DNA from: Paramacrobiotus metropolitanus
Lineage: Eukaryota; Tardigrada; Eutardigrada; Parachela; Macrobiotidae
Direction of reading: 5' to 3'
Assembly: GCF_019649055.1 (NCBI RefSeq)
Contig: NW_026570222.1
Coordinates: 2,046,001-2,110,000 of the forward strand
Length of the DNA: 64,000 bases
Shown: in pieces, positions 1 through 13,666 of the stretch
Layout: every line of letters starts with the position of its first letter
Position numbering within the stretch: position 1 is the stretch's first letter
Made by a program: the position numbers and the translations under genes
Notes under the pieces: generated by a model
The model's input: the letters and a program-made list of their open reading frames with translations, nothing else
Database searches by the model: none
What the model was told of the DNA's origin: nothing

Positions 1-474
1 CAGAAAAGGTTAACTGAAACTTCACCGCATACAAACATCCGATGATCATTAATATTTGGTACCGCGAAAAATCTCACAGATGGATTTTTTTATTATAAAG
101 ACCGATAATTAATTAGTACTGGGCAACGGATATCGTATGATGAAAGCATATAATTTTACTGCACATACAGAAAACTGTATACCTTCATTTTCACCGTAAT
201 TTTTAGTTTCCTATATGTACGTGCCAGTTTCACCTTACCTTGCAAAACATTTTCATGTGTTTGCTTTCTAAGCGAATCAGCTGACAAAAGTCTTTGGTAA
301 CGACAGTTAATTTGCGTATGTTGTCGTATCCCGTAATCTCTTCAAAAACAGATCCTCTTCCAACAACATAATTCTACAGAACGTGCATCCCATCTCAAAT
401 ATCATTGTACAATTGGGAAGAGACATCAAGATTACGGCGCTGCTATACCGGCATCTCGAATTTCTCATTCTTAC
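1..474. other. Intron of the Epac-like gene, cut by the window edge
   Basis: No exon was recognised here. The donor of the Epac exon at 475-551 (minus strand) opens an intron leading toward position 1, and the exon that should continue the cyclic-nucleotide-binding fold was not found before the window edge. The sequence is AT-rich with scattered stops. Confidence 0.5.
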
Positions 475-2341
475 CTGGCCACCTTTGATTACACGCAAAC
501 GGCCTTCTAATACCGCGTACCAATTTTTGGTGTATTCTCCTTGTCTAAATACTAAAGAACAAAAGCCCATTAAATATTAAATTTTATAAGCACTGATAAT
601 GTGTACTTAACGCTTTCTACGCCGATGTAGCGTATTTTATTTCTATATTGTCATCAATTATTCATGAGTTAAGATGGTCTAACGACGTAAACTGAAATAT
701 TTATTCTCACGTGAAAAATGTATGCGGGTAATTGATCTTCTCATCGAACTGGCGAGTGCGGTCAAGATCACTTACATGTAATGTTCTTCTCCACGGCTTC
801 GTATATTCCATACTGGCTTAAATACTGCAGGAGGCGAGGATGTAGGCGCTGCAATGGATGTGCTTCCTGCTGGAGTTGTATCAGGATTTGCGCTACGGAC
901 ACAGTTGGAATGGAGAAGCTGATTTTTTTATTATTTGACTTCACTGATTTCTTGGCTTTTAGCATAGTAAATTTGACCATAATCAGCAAAAAGTAAATGA
1001 CTAATGAATAAACAGTGCGGGCGCGTGCGCGATGCAGGGAGACGCCGATGCGGTATTATTGTAGGCGCGATAAGAAAAGTGAGGCGAGTAAATAGACTCC
1101 CTAGCTGTTCAGTGCATCCCTAGTTACACAAACTAAGGCTTTACAATTGCGTTAAGAGGATCAGTAAACGACCCCGTGCAACAGGACTCATCGATCAAAC
1201 TCCAGCACACAGCTACACCGACCAAGCAAGTACAACGAAAGCTAGCCCTGTACGGTTTCGGGATGAGGCTGCTGCATCGAGCGATAACACGCCTTGGACT
1301 CATGAAGAGTTCCCATCTTCCCCTAATGAACATGCAAGATGAGCACCGTGTGTACCATCATCCATCCTGCACGCGGTTACCGGTGACAGTCAAGACGACC
1401 GTTTGGGCTGATTGGGCAACATGTACGTACGGACAGTGTCTGCGGTTCCTTCGATTAACGCTGCAGGATGAAAAGCCGGTAGGCGGATTAAGACTGACGG
1501 TGCCATGAAAAGGTGTTTGCGTACTAGCACCCATTCGAATGCATTTTTAATTTGTCTGGAGGTTCATGCGTGCTCTTATTTTGACGATGAATTAGTTCCT
1601 TGACAACATAACATTTTCCAGCTGCCTCTTTGTTCGTTTGCTTTACGAAGGCACTTCCATCTTTCGATCTTGCAAAGATGTACGCTCTGCAGGCTTTATC
1701 AAAGGAGTGAAACGTTATAAAAATGTTCTCTCGTGTAAAAGGTTTAGAAACCGGCTCGCAGTTAGGAAGATGTTTGTTGTTGGATCGCAATACTTTCCAT
1801 TCGGCTGCATATGCCGCAGCGCATGCAAAAGCTTAAAGTTTTACTTACCATTAGGTAGCCTCACTTAACATCGGTTAAATGATGGTTTTAAATTTTAAAA
1901 TGTTAATAATGCCAAATTATCTGAGTGTTTGCTTAGCGGATATTCATGCAGGTTATTTTTTACACCCGATCTCTCTGTTTTGTTTTGCCAAGTATGGTAG
2001 GCATGACTGTACTAACCGTTCATTATGTTAATTTTAAACTACAAATATGTAAATCTATTTTCTGAAATTTGGAAACTTACGTGCAGTGAGTGGGTCACAG
2101 CATCACATTTAGACTTTTGGTTCACATACGTGTATTCAACTTAGTATGGCCATGGTAAGCTGCACGGTTTGGGAATGGCCCGCCAAAAATACAATTATTG
2201 TATTGTGCTTGTACCGTACATGCAGACTCGGGCAGTCACACTTGCCGAACGACTTCGGCTGATTGTGAGTACAACCTAAATAAGTTAGATAATTTTGTCA
2301 AATTTAACTTACCGATGTCGCCTTGAGAACGGTCCGCAGGC
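475..2341 (-). CDS. Epac: Epac-type Rap guanine-nucleotide exchange factor, partial (first cyclic-nucleotide-binding domain)
   Basis: Three exons join in phase on the minus strand: 2313-2341, 776-892 and 475-551. The joined protein runs through PADRSQGDIAQIL, then LHPRLLQYL, then LFRQGEYTKNWYAVLEG. This matches the order seen at the N-terminus of vertebrate EPAC2 (RAPGEF4): a conserved RP-x-RS stretch, a helix with FHPNLL, then LFRQG and NWYAVL, which open the cAMP-binding beta roll. Donors are GTAAGT, GTAAGT and GTAAGA. Known role of the family: cAMP-gated exchange factors that load Rap GTPases. The start exon (needing phase 2) and everything after the first beta strands are missing; the latter lies beyond the left edge. 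The 29-base exon at 2313-2341 is the least certain. A PDZ-GEF is a less likely alternative, because WYAVL is typical of the Epac first domain. Confidence 0.72.
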
Positions 2342-2530
2342 CTGCAAAATTCAGTTATTGCAGATCCAACAAATAGGTAAATGCAGCACTTTTCAAAATG
2401 TGCACCTGTACATGTATTGCGCAGGTATTGTATGAGAATTCACGCGTGCCAAATTGTGCCATCAAAATAAGCAGTAATACTGCCATAAACTAACAGTAAC
2501 AATCTCTGTAGAAGCAGAAAACTTTAAACT

Positions 2531-2559
2531 ACAATTTATACACAAAGTGTAAAAATTGT
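2531..2559. repeat. Short imperfect hairpin
   Basis: The left arm 2531-2543 and right arm 2547-2559 are reverse complements with one mismatch, separated by AAA. A perfect palindrome, CACTACCGGTAGTG, follows at 2572-2585. No function is assigned. Confidence 0.7.
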
Positions 2560-5200
2560 GTGTGTTAAAAGCACTACCGGTAGTGTGGCGATCAAATGCA
2601 GGAAACTATGATTGCAAGAAACCAGCGCGGCACAAAAAAGAAGAACGTTTCAGGTGCTCATCTGACGATTTTTTCTCGGTTTTGGTACGATATCAGCTCT
2701 ATATGCTTAAAATCAGAAATGTCTGTTTTTAGACAAAATTTTTTCATTTGAAATTTTGTACTGAACTTGTAGTGCGTTTTTTGCCACTCAAAGTTTCGTT
2801 ATATTGCATAAAAAATGAATTATGAATGAATTGTTATTACGGATGAATTGTTTTGTTCGCATATCGCATACGCATAAACAATGCTATAGGCGCTCGGAAC
2901 TGGCAAAAACAGAATATCATAGAAGGTTTTTAGAACCCCTTAAAAATATAAAAACATTAGATTTAGTTCTCGCCGGAAATCCGGAGAATAGTTTTGAGAA
3001 TACGAATCGGTACGAGTGATATGGCTGCGCTAAGTTTTAGTATTCCCACCTACTACATATGTGTATGTACCAGTGCAAAATTATATGAACATGCCGACGC
3101 GAATTTCGAACAAAAAAATAAAAACGAAAACACGGAACACTCAACAACTTCGGATTTGTGCTCGTAATTTCCGACAAAGGCTGCGGAGTTGTGCTAAAAG
3201 CTAACCATTTAGATACGAATTCAATTGAAGGGCGCTCCATATTTGCAGCTTTCTTTTGGCCTCGTTTAACATTTTACACTGCTTCTGGCACATGCATAAA
3301 ATTATGATACCATAACAATGATAACATCATGTCGAATTTGGCGAAACGGTGGTACTATGATTTATTATTTTGAGACCCAACTGAATTAGCTATCGTTGTG
3401 CAGCATTTTTGGAATACTTCTAGTACTAGTATCTGTGGGTTAAAATACCCGGTATTATTAATCTAAAGTAGTGTAGGACGTACCGTGTAATTTTTGTATT
3501 AGCGCGCTGACGTACAGTAATGAGTACGGGTAGTCGGGTACTATAGCACTGTAGGTGAGCGCTTTGTAGTTTCCAGACATCCTGAACTCTGTGACCTTAC
3601 TGGATAATAAACTCCATTACTTAATCAGTCTTAAATTAATCGTAAGTACCGATTGCAGCACCAAAACATTAGCAAACAACGTTGTACTAATTACAATATC
3701 TATACTATAAGCATCTGGTGCAGTTAAGTTTGAACGTTAACGCTGCTTTCAAAGAAATTAAATAATTCAAATTTTCTGTAAATTTACAAAAATTTAATCT
3801 GTTTTGTAACACTACACGGTGGTATCCTGTGTCGGTCTGTCCTACTGTGCATATGAAAATTCTGAACAGCAAGTGGCACTGCCACTTGCTGACTGCCATT
3901 GAATACAAAAAAGGCAAGTTCCGAAGATTATTGAATATTGCCGCAATGTATTGGGTGCTCATGAACGAAGGGTAAAAAAACACTCAAACGGATGCCTCTG
4001 TGATCAGTGTGATGGGTGAGGTTGTGTTGCCCACAATAACCAATAAACTGTTTAAAAGACGTATTTACGAGAGCTTTACGTTGTACGTTTTGCTGGTTTT
4101 TTTGGATCCTGTATTAGAATCAATTGTTGCAGTGCATGATCTGCAAGCACAACCAGTAAAACCAGATCAAAACGAGCACCAAAATATGGAGTGATTTTTT
4201 GATTGGGATTTGCCATTTAGTGCTGCATTATCCTTTTTTCATAAAGCAGAATTTCATTCTGGCAAACACAAGGAAACAGGTACCGTTCACGAACTAAACT
4301 TACGCTACCTGCACTGATTATTGATGTGTTAGGAAATGCGTTCTTCCCGTGGTGTTGTCATAATCCTTGTGTCAAACTTCTCCATATCGCAATTGTTAGC
4401 GTCATATGTTGTGTTATAGATACTATCCTTTTTTTATTCTGTCTTGGTAAATGCGTAGCAAAAATTTGTCAGTTTTCCCCCTGCCCGCGTTTTGTGGGCG
4501 CTATATACAGCGGCTGCTAACATTTAGAGAATAGTGACATGCTATGCGGAAGTCGCACCGCGACAACCGCACTAGATGACCAAACCTACTCAGTCGGTAG
4601 AGTGGGAATATGCTCTGGACTCCGTAAGTGGTACTACTGCCTACTTCCGCTAGGTACGAGCGGATTGCTGTGCCTAACGAAAGTTACCGAAACCCAAACA
4701 CTCAGGAACTTCCCAAATGTTTAATCACCAAACTGAACGAACGAACAAACAGAACAGAACAGAACGAGATATGAACTTCCTTCTAACCTAGAGTCACACG
4801 ACCTTTCAGCTAGAAACAAGCTCACAGATTTAGTAGAAGTTAGAAACTTCAGACTGATTAGTTAAACCAGAATCGTGAATCGCATTAGCGATCAAATCCG
4901 TTAGATAAGAACAGCACGTCGTACGTAACGGAACAGACAACACGTACGTCATAACACGTACGTAATACGCGCAAACTACGCATAGCGCGTTAATAGTAAC
5001 TTTTGCATTTATGTATACATTATTTTTACGTAACCCGTAATAATAAAACTTCCAACGCCTACTAGTACTTGCATCTACGCTAAATGCCATTATCAGCCCA
5101 CTGCAATCCTTTCATTGCCCAAATTAAAAATACATACTTTTAGAAATCATAAAAGTTTCATCATATTTTTAAAAAATGTGGGTAAGTTTATATATAAATC

Positions 5201-5247
5201 TATTTACTCATAAATTATCTTTAATTATTATAAGATATGAGTAAATA
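5201..5247. repeat. AT-rich inverted repeat
   Basis: TATTTACTCATA at 5201-5212 is the exact reverse complement of TATGAGTAAATA at 5236-5247, with a 23-base AT-rich loop. No function is assigned. Confidence 0.65.
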
Positions 5248-8200
5248 TCTAGAGTACCTACGTTCGCAGTTATCACAAGCTTGCAACAATTAGAAATAAT
5301 ACTGAAGTAACTCTTAATTAATTATTTGGTTCCTAAGTAGGTCAGTGGTCAAGACGATGTGCTGCAACAGTTATAGCTGCATGGTTTACATTTAATTTGA
5401 TGCTAATTTCGCTCTTTTTATTGCACTGCAAATGAGCATCCAATATATTGATCAATAAGTGGCATTTGTTTAGGTCAAGCAAAAGGTTTAACATATAATT
5501 TCTCTGGGTAACGGAAAACACACTATAACTTTGTAGCGACAAAAACTATCTACAATTGCAATATATCTATATTTTGTATAACTGGTAAATGGATTGGACA
5601 TCAGAGCCGTAACTGTGAATAGCCTACTCAAGAAGGTGTCTTCAACGAAGTATCGCCATGTTCATGACGCAAGAAATTTCTGTGGCGGTCCACAGCGGTT
5701 GTGTTAAACGTCAAACGTTGTTTTGAAAGCGTAAGATACCATTGCTGGATCGTCTTTCGGTCTAATGGAATATAACGAAACAGTGTGAATTATTCCAGTT
5801 ACTTTTTAGAGTTGCAGTGGGTATCGATTTATGATAGCGAATACACCCAAAAACGTATGTACCGTACTCTGCACAACAATTGCTGCGTACTTTTATTGTA
5901 ATAATTTGGGAAGGACCACCCATGCAACGTACGTACAGACTACAGAGTACTTTTCATTTGAAACAATCGAACGTTTAACATTATATAAGTACAAGTAAGG
6001 TAAGGTTATAAATTATTATTAATTTGCATTTCGTAACATATACACTGAATTCTCTACTGTAATACCTGCCTTAATTTCGGCACATATGACCTTGTAAGTT
6101 TTAAAGTCATAACTGTTCCTACTACAGACTAACAAGGGCGATCAGAATAGCTGGTGCATTTTAAATTTTTTATATCAACACAATAATAATATATAATAAT
6201 TAATATATTCATAAGTGAAAGTGTGTGCGACTGGATATTAGCATCTTCAGAAATTAATTATTATTTTTATGAATGCTTGTGGTCAGTAATTGTGTACTTA
6301 CGGTCCGAAGTACTTAAGTGCATAGTCTGTAAAAACGCTAAAAGCAATATCGCAGTGACAGTTTGCAACAACTGTGCCTGCCTGAGGTTAGTATCGATAA
6401 CTAATTGTTACAGTTTTGCCAGCAGGATGGCCACCGTTTGAAATCTTAAAATTAGACCATCCCAAAAGCCAGCAGTTCATTAGCATTTGTAACGTGGCGA
6501 AAAGCTGCGCCTTATGTATAATGCTTCCCGGTTTGTTATTAAGATCTTTATCGATTTTCCGATCGATAAGACAGCTGCAGGAACGCTTACAGCTGGGATT
6601 ACATGGATATTAGTAAATTCCGGCAGGACTTTTCACGATCCCGACCCGTTAGTTTCGATCGCTGTGCGGCTGTGCCTAGTGCCTACCACAATATATCGTC
6701 GTCGTCCTCGTCTGAGTTCGTTACACAATTGCTGCATCCAGCACATTTTGCTTTCAAAGTATGATTTTTCCATATAGCACTCCCTGTTTTATAATTCCCA
6801 GCTGTATCATTTTGAAAAGCGTCTACAAAGATGACTGACAGACTATGGTTAGCACTGCCAGCTATCAAATGGCAGTTTTTCCTTGATCTCATCAGAACTG
6901 ATGTTAACCTTTCGCACTACAAACGTTTATATAAACAACATCCATAACGTATAAATGGCGCATTATCGCAACCAGGGGGTTTCTTGATTACTGGTGGCAG
7001 ATGCGGCGACTGTACAAAGCATGGTAGTCTATGCTGCACGTACTACTGACCATAAAAATTACTACCTAGTGTAAATCCTACTTCCGGTTGGAAGATTTTT
7101 GTTGCTACAAATACAATCATCGGATTTAAAAATAAATTTCTCTATATAATTGTTGCTCAATAGTTCCGGTTATCGTTGGCTGGTCGAAGTAAATTGTCTC
7201 GAACCAGCTTTTATCAAAGCAAACTCACGTTCGTCCACTTCAGAAATAGAACAGAAAAGTACAGATTCCCATTTCCCAATGCGAACAATTTGCACAAAAT
7301 TCGTGTTGCATGCTCCAGCTAGGTTCTGTTAACTGTTAGGAGGAATAAAAGCCTCGGTTTGCTGCTGATTGTTGAGACGTGAATATAAGGTTATCATTAC
7401 CAATTCCCATTTGAATAAACGATAATAATCCATTATACGTAACCCGATCTAAAGCATGTGCTTATACGGATTACTTGTGAACTGACTTTTGTTGTTGTAC
7501 TGTTTTGATAATCACTGGAAAGCTACGGAAACGTGTGATCATGACATAATGAAGATTCGAAAACGCACAAACATTTTGCGAATGAGCAGCTAAACACGTT
7601 TAATGGTTCACATATGCCTTACCTAAAAATGGGCTTATCGAAATAATTGTTTGATATTTTTTCCATAAAATCAAGATATAATTTGAATACACCTTTATGC
7701 TAATCGATTTAATCTCAGGTATCGGCACATAGTCTACGCCTTATGCACAGGACGCTGGAATAGCTGCACAAATAAAAATATTGAATGAACGTACCTTTTA
7801 TCTAATGTAGTAAACCATTCGTTACCTCCCAGCGCCATGAAGTACATGGATGTACCTTGCAGAATAACCGCATTTGGTACAACGCCGGAACGGTGTTCAG
7901 TTTTTCCTTAACCATCAGGCTTAAATTTGGTTTTGGTTCGGGAAATGCCGAAGACAATCAAAGCCATAAAAATATAATCCGAATTTCTTCTTCGATTATT
8001 TTTTGAGTGATATCATTTAGCTGACAAGGTATGATAATTTTTCTGGATTAACTGACCGACAGCGATGTCGTACGGTTGTCAAAATAATTATCAGATCGCG
8101 AGATTGCAAATATTCTTCAACTTCCATAATTTTTCTTTTAAACGCGCAGGAGATAATCATTCGCAGGCAATGTCAGGTATAAATATTTCCGTATAGCATA

Positions 8201-11200
8201 ACACCAGTTTCGATAATTAGCTGTTATTTAGCCATTATAAAAAAAGATGAATCTGCAAAAGTTTTTATAACGGGAAATCATCTGGAGACGCAAAAGCAGC
8301 AAATGGCATTCTGCAGTTGTGCATATATACGCCGACGTAAGTAAATGGAGAGGTAAAAGATTACAGCGCAGTCTAGCTGCAAACGGGATAGTTGAACGCG
8401 CAACAGAAGGAGTAGCAATTCTACACCGGATGCGGACGCAGAACATTCCAGCTGGATCCCAAATTTCACCGAATGCATACGATCGTCAATGAGGATAACG
8501 CACCAACAGTTGTATCGAGAAACCAGACGGAAGAAACCAAATCAATTTATTTCGATTAGTTATCGAGGCCGATAGCTACGACAGAGGCTAGCGCTGTTTC
8601 ATACACGTCGATTTTTGCAGAGTTAGAAACTATTTACATGCGAGGTTGCGATGTTGTCAGGGCTCAAAAAGTGGAAAGTCAATAATTTGGCACGAATTGA
8701 ACTGCATATTCATATCGAGATCTTATGAATATACAATCAAGCTAATAAAGTACATTTGATTTAACTGATCGCCAGCAACATAGGAAAATTTCATAAAACG
8801 TGCAAAAGAAAAAAAATAGATTCTGAGAATGAATGAAATGCTGCTATGATCTATGGAAGCTAACACAGCTGATTGTGCATTAATAAAATGTTTCAAATTA
8901 CTCAGAAAGCTAATTATTTAAAAGATGCACAACCAACCGATTAAGAACGTTTTCATAGTCTGAAGACCATTACATTAAAAATGTTATACCTGACATCGGC
9001 TGAATTTATATATTATTATAATCGTACGTACACCGTGATATACGCATTAAAGCCGGTAAAGGCGCATAGGTATGTAATGCACATGCTGTAATATCTATAC
9101 TCAAGTATGATTCCTGTAATTATGAAATGCACAATTATTATATTCCGCCCAGCAGTTTCACCCTCGAAATGGTGCATGGTCAGTAATTAAGTTTTTTGCT
9201 TGTTTTATTTTTTATTGTAAAGAAACAGCCATCTGTCATTCTCGCATGAAAATTTCCGGTGGCCACACCTATTTATACCGGCAACACGGTATACCGGTAA
9301 GGTGCATACTGTATCATCATGTCCGTATGTACTGTACATATGAAATTGAGATATTATGTAATCATATTTTTAATTCAGCTGGCACGGTATTAATATTCAT
9401 CATACGTGTAAAAAATTAATTTCTCAGTATCAGAATAAAATTTAGCGGTATCGACAACGGCAATAATCGAAAATAATATGCCCAACATGTCTTCTAAGAA
9501 CATGATATTCTGGAAAAATTACTTATTCTGGAAATTTTTGACTTCTGGATTATTTACAGAGCTTTCAACGTAGAATAAATTAATCATCTATAAGCCAATA
9601 TTAAATTTGTAAGGTATTACTTTCCGTATTCCCCTACAATTCAGTGTAACTATTTGAGACTGGAAGTGACTGGACATTTGGATATATCGGCAGCAAAATT
9701 CTTTGAACTGTCCTAACCGTTCCTTCTTTTGATGATGGCAGAAATTTAATCCCAAGTTATCTTAAGATTGTTAGCTGATATGATTATTATTTTTTAGCTT
9801 ATGCTTATTAGTTTGAGTGTTCTGTAAAATAACCTATAGTGACTGTACACATCAGGTTCTTAACAGGGAAAACAAAACAACGAAGTTGGTTTTGGTTACA
9901 GCGGTAATTGCCCGAATTCCAGCTACATAGGTATTTATATGTACAATCATATAATATAGTGAAGATTTGGTGTATATTTACGTTGTCTGCGCCCCTTCAC
10001 GATATATAGTATGCGGTACAATATACTTGGTAGGTATAACCATCCATGCCGGTATCGGGTATGGACATTCATATATATAGTGTACATCAGTGCTCCGAAA
10101 CTCGCATCATCTCTGTAGTGAAAGTTCAGGAAACGACTTACATTAAAAGAGTTTGTTTGTCAGCAATCTGTGCAAAACTAATACTTGTTTGCGATTCCGA
10201 AATTATTATCGTATTATAGAACTGGATAAGACTGGCGATGAGCCAGCACAGGAATGCAGATACCGCAACTTCCTCCACGGTGTCTATGGCCATCAATTAA
10301 ATTATTCAACATCAATATCGCTGTTAACGCTACATGGCCACTCCCGAATATTTCTCTCGCATGAATTACATTTTTCAAAGACATTTTATGGATATCCGAG
10401 TGTGAGAACGTTTGGAACGACATAACAATCATCCCACAATATTATCAAAAATTCGCTGCCTATTATTCTCCTTATGTGTTGGCATCATCGAGCCGCGTTT
10501 TATTTGCATGTTTGTTTGCCTGGGTGTTCTTATTGTAAAGTATGTAGATGCTGCGCTTCCTCGACACAGGAATCAGGCCGGATACGGTCAATTTAATTTT
10601 ATTTGCACCACACGTATGCAAGCCGATAAAACGATAAAACTGACCAGCAACAGGCAGAATATTAATCTTGTAAATTTATTTTCAAAGACTCTTCATTCCA
10701 TGGCTGCGGCACATTGAGGAGTGGTGTTTATCATGTTATCTACAAGCATACGGTACCTATCCGTAGGTTTGTGATATTAATGCCAAAGCAATGAGTTACT
10801 ACGAGCTTCCTTAATCCCGGTCAATTTCACCGGGTGGCAATATCCGGCAAGGATATCGTATAACCTGCAATCACACTCCGCTTCTAATTCCAGAAGCCTG
10901 TTTTACGCGTTCGGGATTACCACAAAACAGAATATTACTGTAGTCGTTTCCTTATACGCGCAGTTAATAACAGCTGTCTTTATACACCTGACTATACGTT
11001 AAGTAGATTCGAATTTATAAGAAAATTGTTTTTAGAAAAACTAAAACTCCGCATTTTAGTGACCTTTACAACTTATCAGTAAAAGTATACGTGCATAGCG
11101 CTAGCCAGCAGTAATTTTGTGTCGATATAAGAGTGCAGAACTCTTTTATAAAATTATGGCAACATCGAGTAACCAGAACTGATGTGTAGGACAGTAGAAG

Positions 11201-12077
11201 AGTCTAGAGCAAGCGCTTAGTCTTAGCAGTCAGAACCTAGCAAGAACGCGCAAGAATTAAGCACGGTACCTGAGAATTGTATCGTAATATCAGCGAGATA
11301 CTGATCATAACACAGAATGTTGTAGTCGATCTGAATCACATACATTATAACTCTAGCTGCGACGCTTTCTAACTGCATAAGTTTTCGGGTTCGGGATAGC
11401 TGATAGCCTGTGTTGCACACGCCTTACCACGAACAATCGCCAGGGAAAGGTCGGGAATACTGCTAACCAGAAGCGGAATACCGTTTATACCTTTACATGG
11501 GTGACACCGGCAGGTTCACGACTGTTAGAATGCACATTCTTCTCAAGACGGTAGAACAGAGTAACGCAAGATCATCGAAAACTTTGACTGGTAACTAAAC
11601 ACATATATTCCAAAAGATTAAAGTAGAGGCCGGAGCGAAAGAATTAGCAAGACCAGTAAAGCAAGATCGGAGACAGGAAACTATGAAATTCTGATCGTGA
11701 GCGCTCTGTTTTGCTGGTTCTGCACAGTGGCACAGTAAATCTTTTGTTAAGGTAACCCCCTTCGCGGTAGTACGGTGAGTGCGAGTTAGTGGTAGTGAAC
11801 GTTTTATTCAAGTAGTAACCAAGTTGGTGAATTTATAATTGGTGAATATATTCTTTTAGAAATCGTTTCTGGACTCAAGTATAAGCTTTTCTTAAATTTC
11901 GTTGAAGTCAAAATTGATAAGCAACATTTAAATAATTTATTTAGTTATTCATTTGAAGTTTAATCTGAATGTTGACACGTGGATGCGAAATTTCCATTCG
12001 TACACCGGCGGACCAGCCATCTAATATTCTGCCTGTGAGACCGTTCGACCGTTCCAAGTCCTTTGGCGCGTTTTAAA

Positions 12078-13387
12078 ATGGTGAGTTTACGAAATTGTAC
12101 GGGTCTTGAAGTATTACATAGATTATGGGAGATGTTATCCATCTAGCGCGGCCAGAGCAAGAAGGCACAGAGGGAGCCGGAAAACAACGAAAAGAGCTCT
12201 GCTGAAATTACCAATAAGAAACCGAAAGGAGTTCCTCACACGCTTGACACGCTCCGAGAAAGAGATGCCACGACGGTTTTAGCGGAAGACGAAGAGGTTC
12301 TACAGGATGAAGAGACCGATGAATTATCCCCATATTTTAGCCGGGATTCCACGCCGAAACTATTGGTTACCACTTCCGATAAGGCCAGGAAAGTAAGCAA
12401 ATGGCCTACTATGATACGATAATTATTCCTAAGATTATAATAATAAGTAAGCAAGTGGCCTACTATGAAACGATAATTATTCCTACTATGAAACGATAAT
12501 TATTTTTTATATTGCTACTATGATACGATAATTATTATTATCACGATTACAATGTGCATGGTTACTTTTGCAAAATCGCCAACATATCGTACCTTTCAGA
12601 GAACCATTGCCTTAGCAAGGGAGATTGCTAGCGTAATCCCAAACGCTGAATATCGATCTCGAAGGAGGTTTGCTCTCAAAAAGATTATCCCTGAATGTGT
12701 GCAACACGGTGTAACCGATTTAATGGTGATAAACGAAAACCGTAATTTACCGGATGCCTTAACTTTGTGCCATCTTCCCAATGGGCCTACAGCTGTTTTT
12801 AAACTTCGAAGTGTAAAACTGATGAAAGAAATCAAAGTAAGAAAAATGTTTTTGTATCCAGGCTGGATCCAGAATTGCGCTTGAATGTTATTAAGGAACA
12901 CCATCGGCATCAGTAATTAATAATTTTACGGTTTACTTTCCTCTAGAATGTGGGCGAAATGACCGAACACTGGCCGGAAGTGATCACCACTAATTTCACG
13001 ACACGCCTTGGCCATGGCGTCGCTCGTATGTTTTCCGCTTTGTTCCCTCACGATCCCAATTTCCACGGACGTCGCGCAGTGACGTTCCACAACCAGCGGG
13101 ATTTTATATTCTTTCGCAACCACAGGTATGAATTGATTTATGTGAATTGCAACACAAATTCACGTTGGACTAAAGATTTGTGTAAGTACAGTAAAGTACT
13201 TTCTTAATATTTTTGCAGATACATTTTTCGTAATTCGGGGCGAGCAGGACTGCAAGAACTTGGACCAAAATTTACTCTCAAGTTACGGGCGCTGCAGAAG
13301 GGAACGTTTGATAGTGAACAAGGAGAATATATCTGGATTCACAAGCAACTTGAAATGAACAAGAGCAAAAGAAAATTTTTCCTTTAA
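12078..13387 (+). CDS. RPF1: Ribosome production factor 1 (Brix-domain protein)
   Basis: Five exons, 12078-12080, 12147-12392, 12600-12836, 12947-13125 and 13219-13387, give 277 residues. The first exon is just the ATG followed by GTGAGT. The protein has a charged N-terminus, then [12 protein letters not shown]-like sequence (here [12 protein letters not shown]), then the Brix domain from about residue 75 to near the end. Family landmarks are [47 protein letters not shown] and [19 protein letters not shown], and the ending is RKFFL. RPF1 acts in the nucleolus in large-subunit pre-rRNA processing and binds rRNA through the Brix fold. All splice phases match and no key motif is missing. The human protein is longer at the N-terminus, so an unseen upstream start is possible, although the ATG-only exon is followed by a good donor. 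Confidence 0.95.
12393..12540 (+). repeat. Tandem repeat in an RPF1 intron
   Basis: Four copies of a unit of about 22 bases close to CTACTATGAAACGATAATTA lie near 12406, 12460, 12482 and 12515. The first two copies also carry the upstream AAGTAAGCAA sequence, so the authentic donor at 12393 has a near-copy at 12447. Reading through to the copy would meet an in-frame TAA. Confidence 0.8.
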
Positions 13388-13534
13388 CTCCTAAATGTGA
13401 ATTAAGGAGCTTGTTTGAGCAAAGAATGAAATGTTCGATTCGTACGACTTCTGCTGCAACAGAAAAAATTGCAAAAAGAAGAATTTGGCGTTTCGCCATA
13501 ATGTAATGTCGGTCTCGTAATATCATCGCAATTA

Positions 13535-13540
13535 AATAAA
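13535..13540 (+). terminator. Polyadenylation signal, RPF1
   Basis: AATAAA lies 148 bases after the RPF1 stop, before the convergent SEC22B coding end at 13667. Confidence 0.6.
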
Positions 13541-13666
13541 TCGTATTATGAGTGCTTTCTGTTTTTCCGGGAAAGTGTTAAAGCACTATTAAATTAGAAT
13601 CCAGTTAAACCAAAACATTTAGAATACTGGGAACAAAACATCTCTCCCTACGCCCTTGACTGCGCA

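Larger units (their letters stand above)
2342..12077. other. 9.7 kb without a recognisable gene
   Basis: All six frames hold only short ORFs (about 100 codons at most) with no family motif that I recognise. The stretch is probably the 5' intron and upstream region of the Epac-like gene, whose first exon must lie here or be absent. Visible structure: an imperfect hairpin at 2531-2559 (13-bp arms, 3-base loop, one mismatch), a perfect 14-bp palindrome at 2572-2585, and a hairpin with 12-bp arms at 5201-5247. Confidence 0.5.

Noticed and set aside
6223-6777. Chain of plus-strand open frames that might be a decayed transposase
   Set aside because: The frames shift repeatedly, no transposase motif was recognised, and no terminal repeats flank the stretch.
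10153-10717. Two consecutive plus-strand open frames (90 and 101 codons)
   Set aside because: No motif or credible splice sites, and an antisense frame is equally open.
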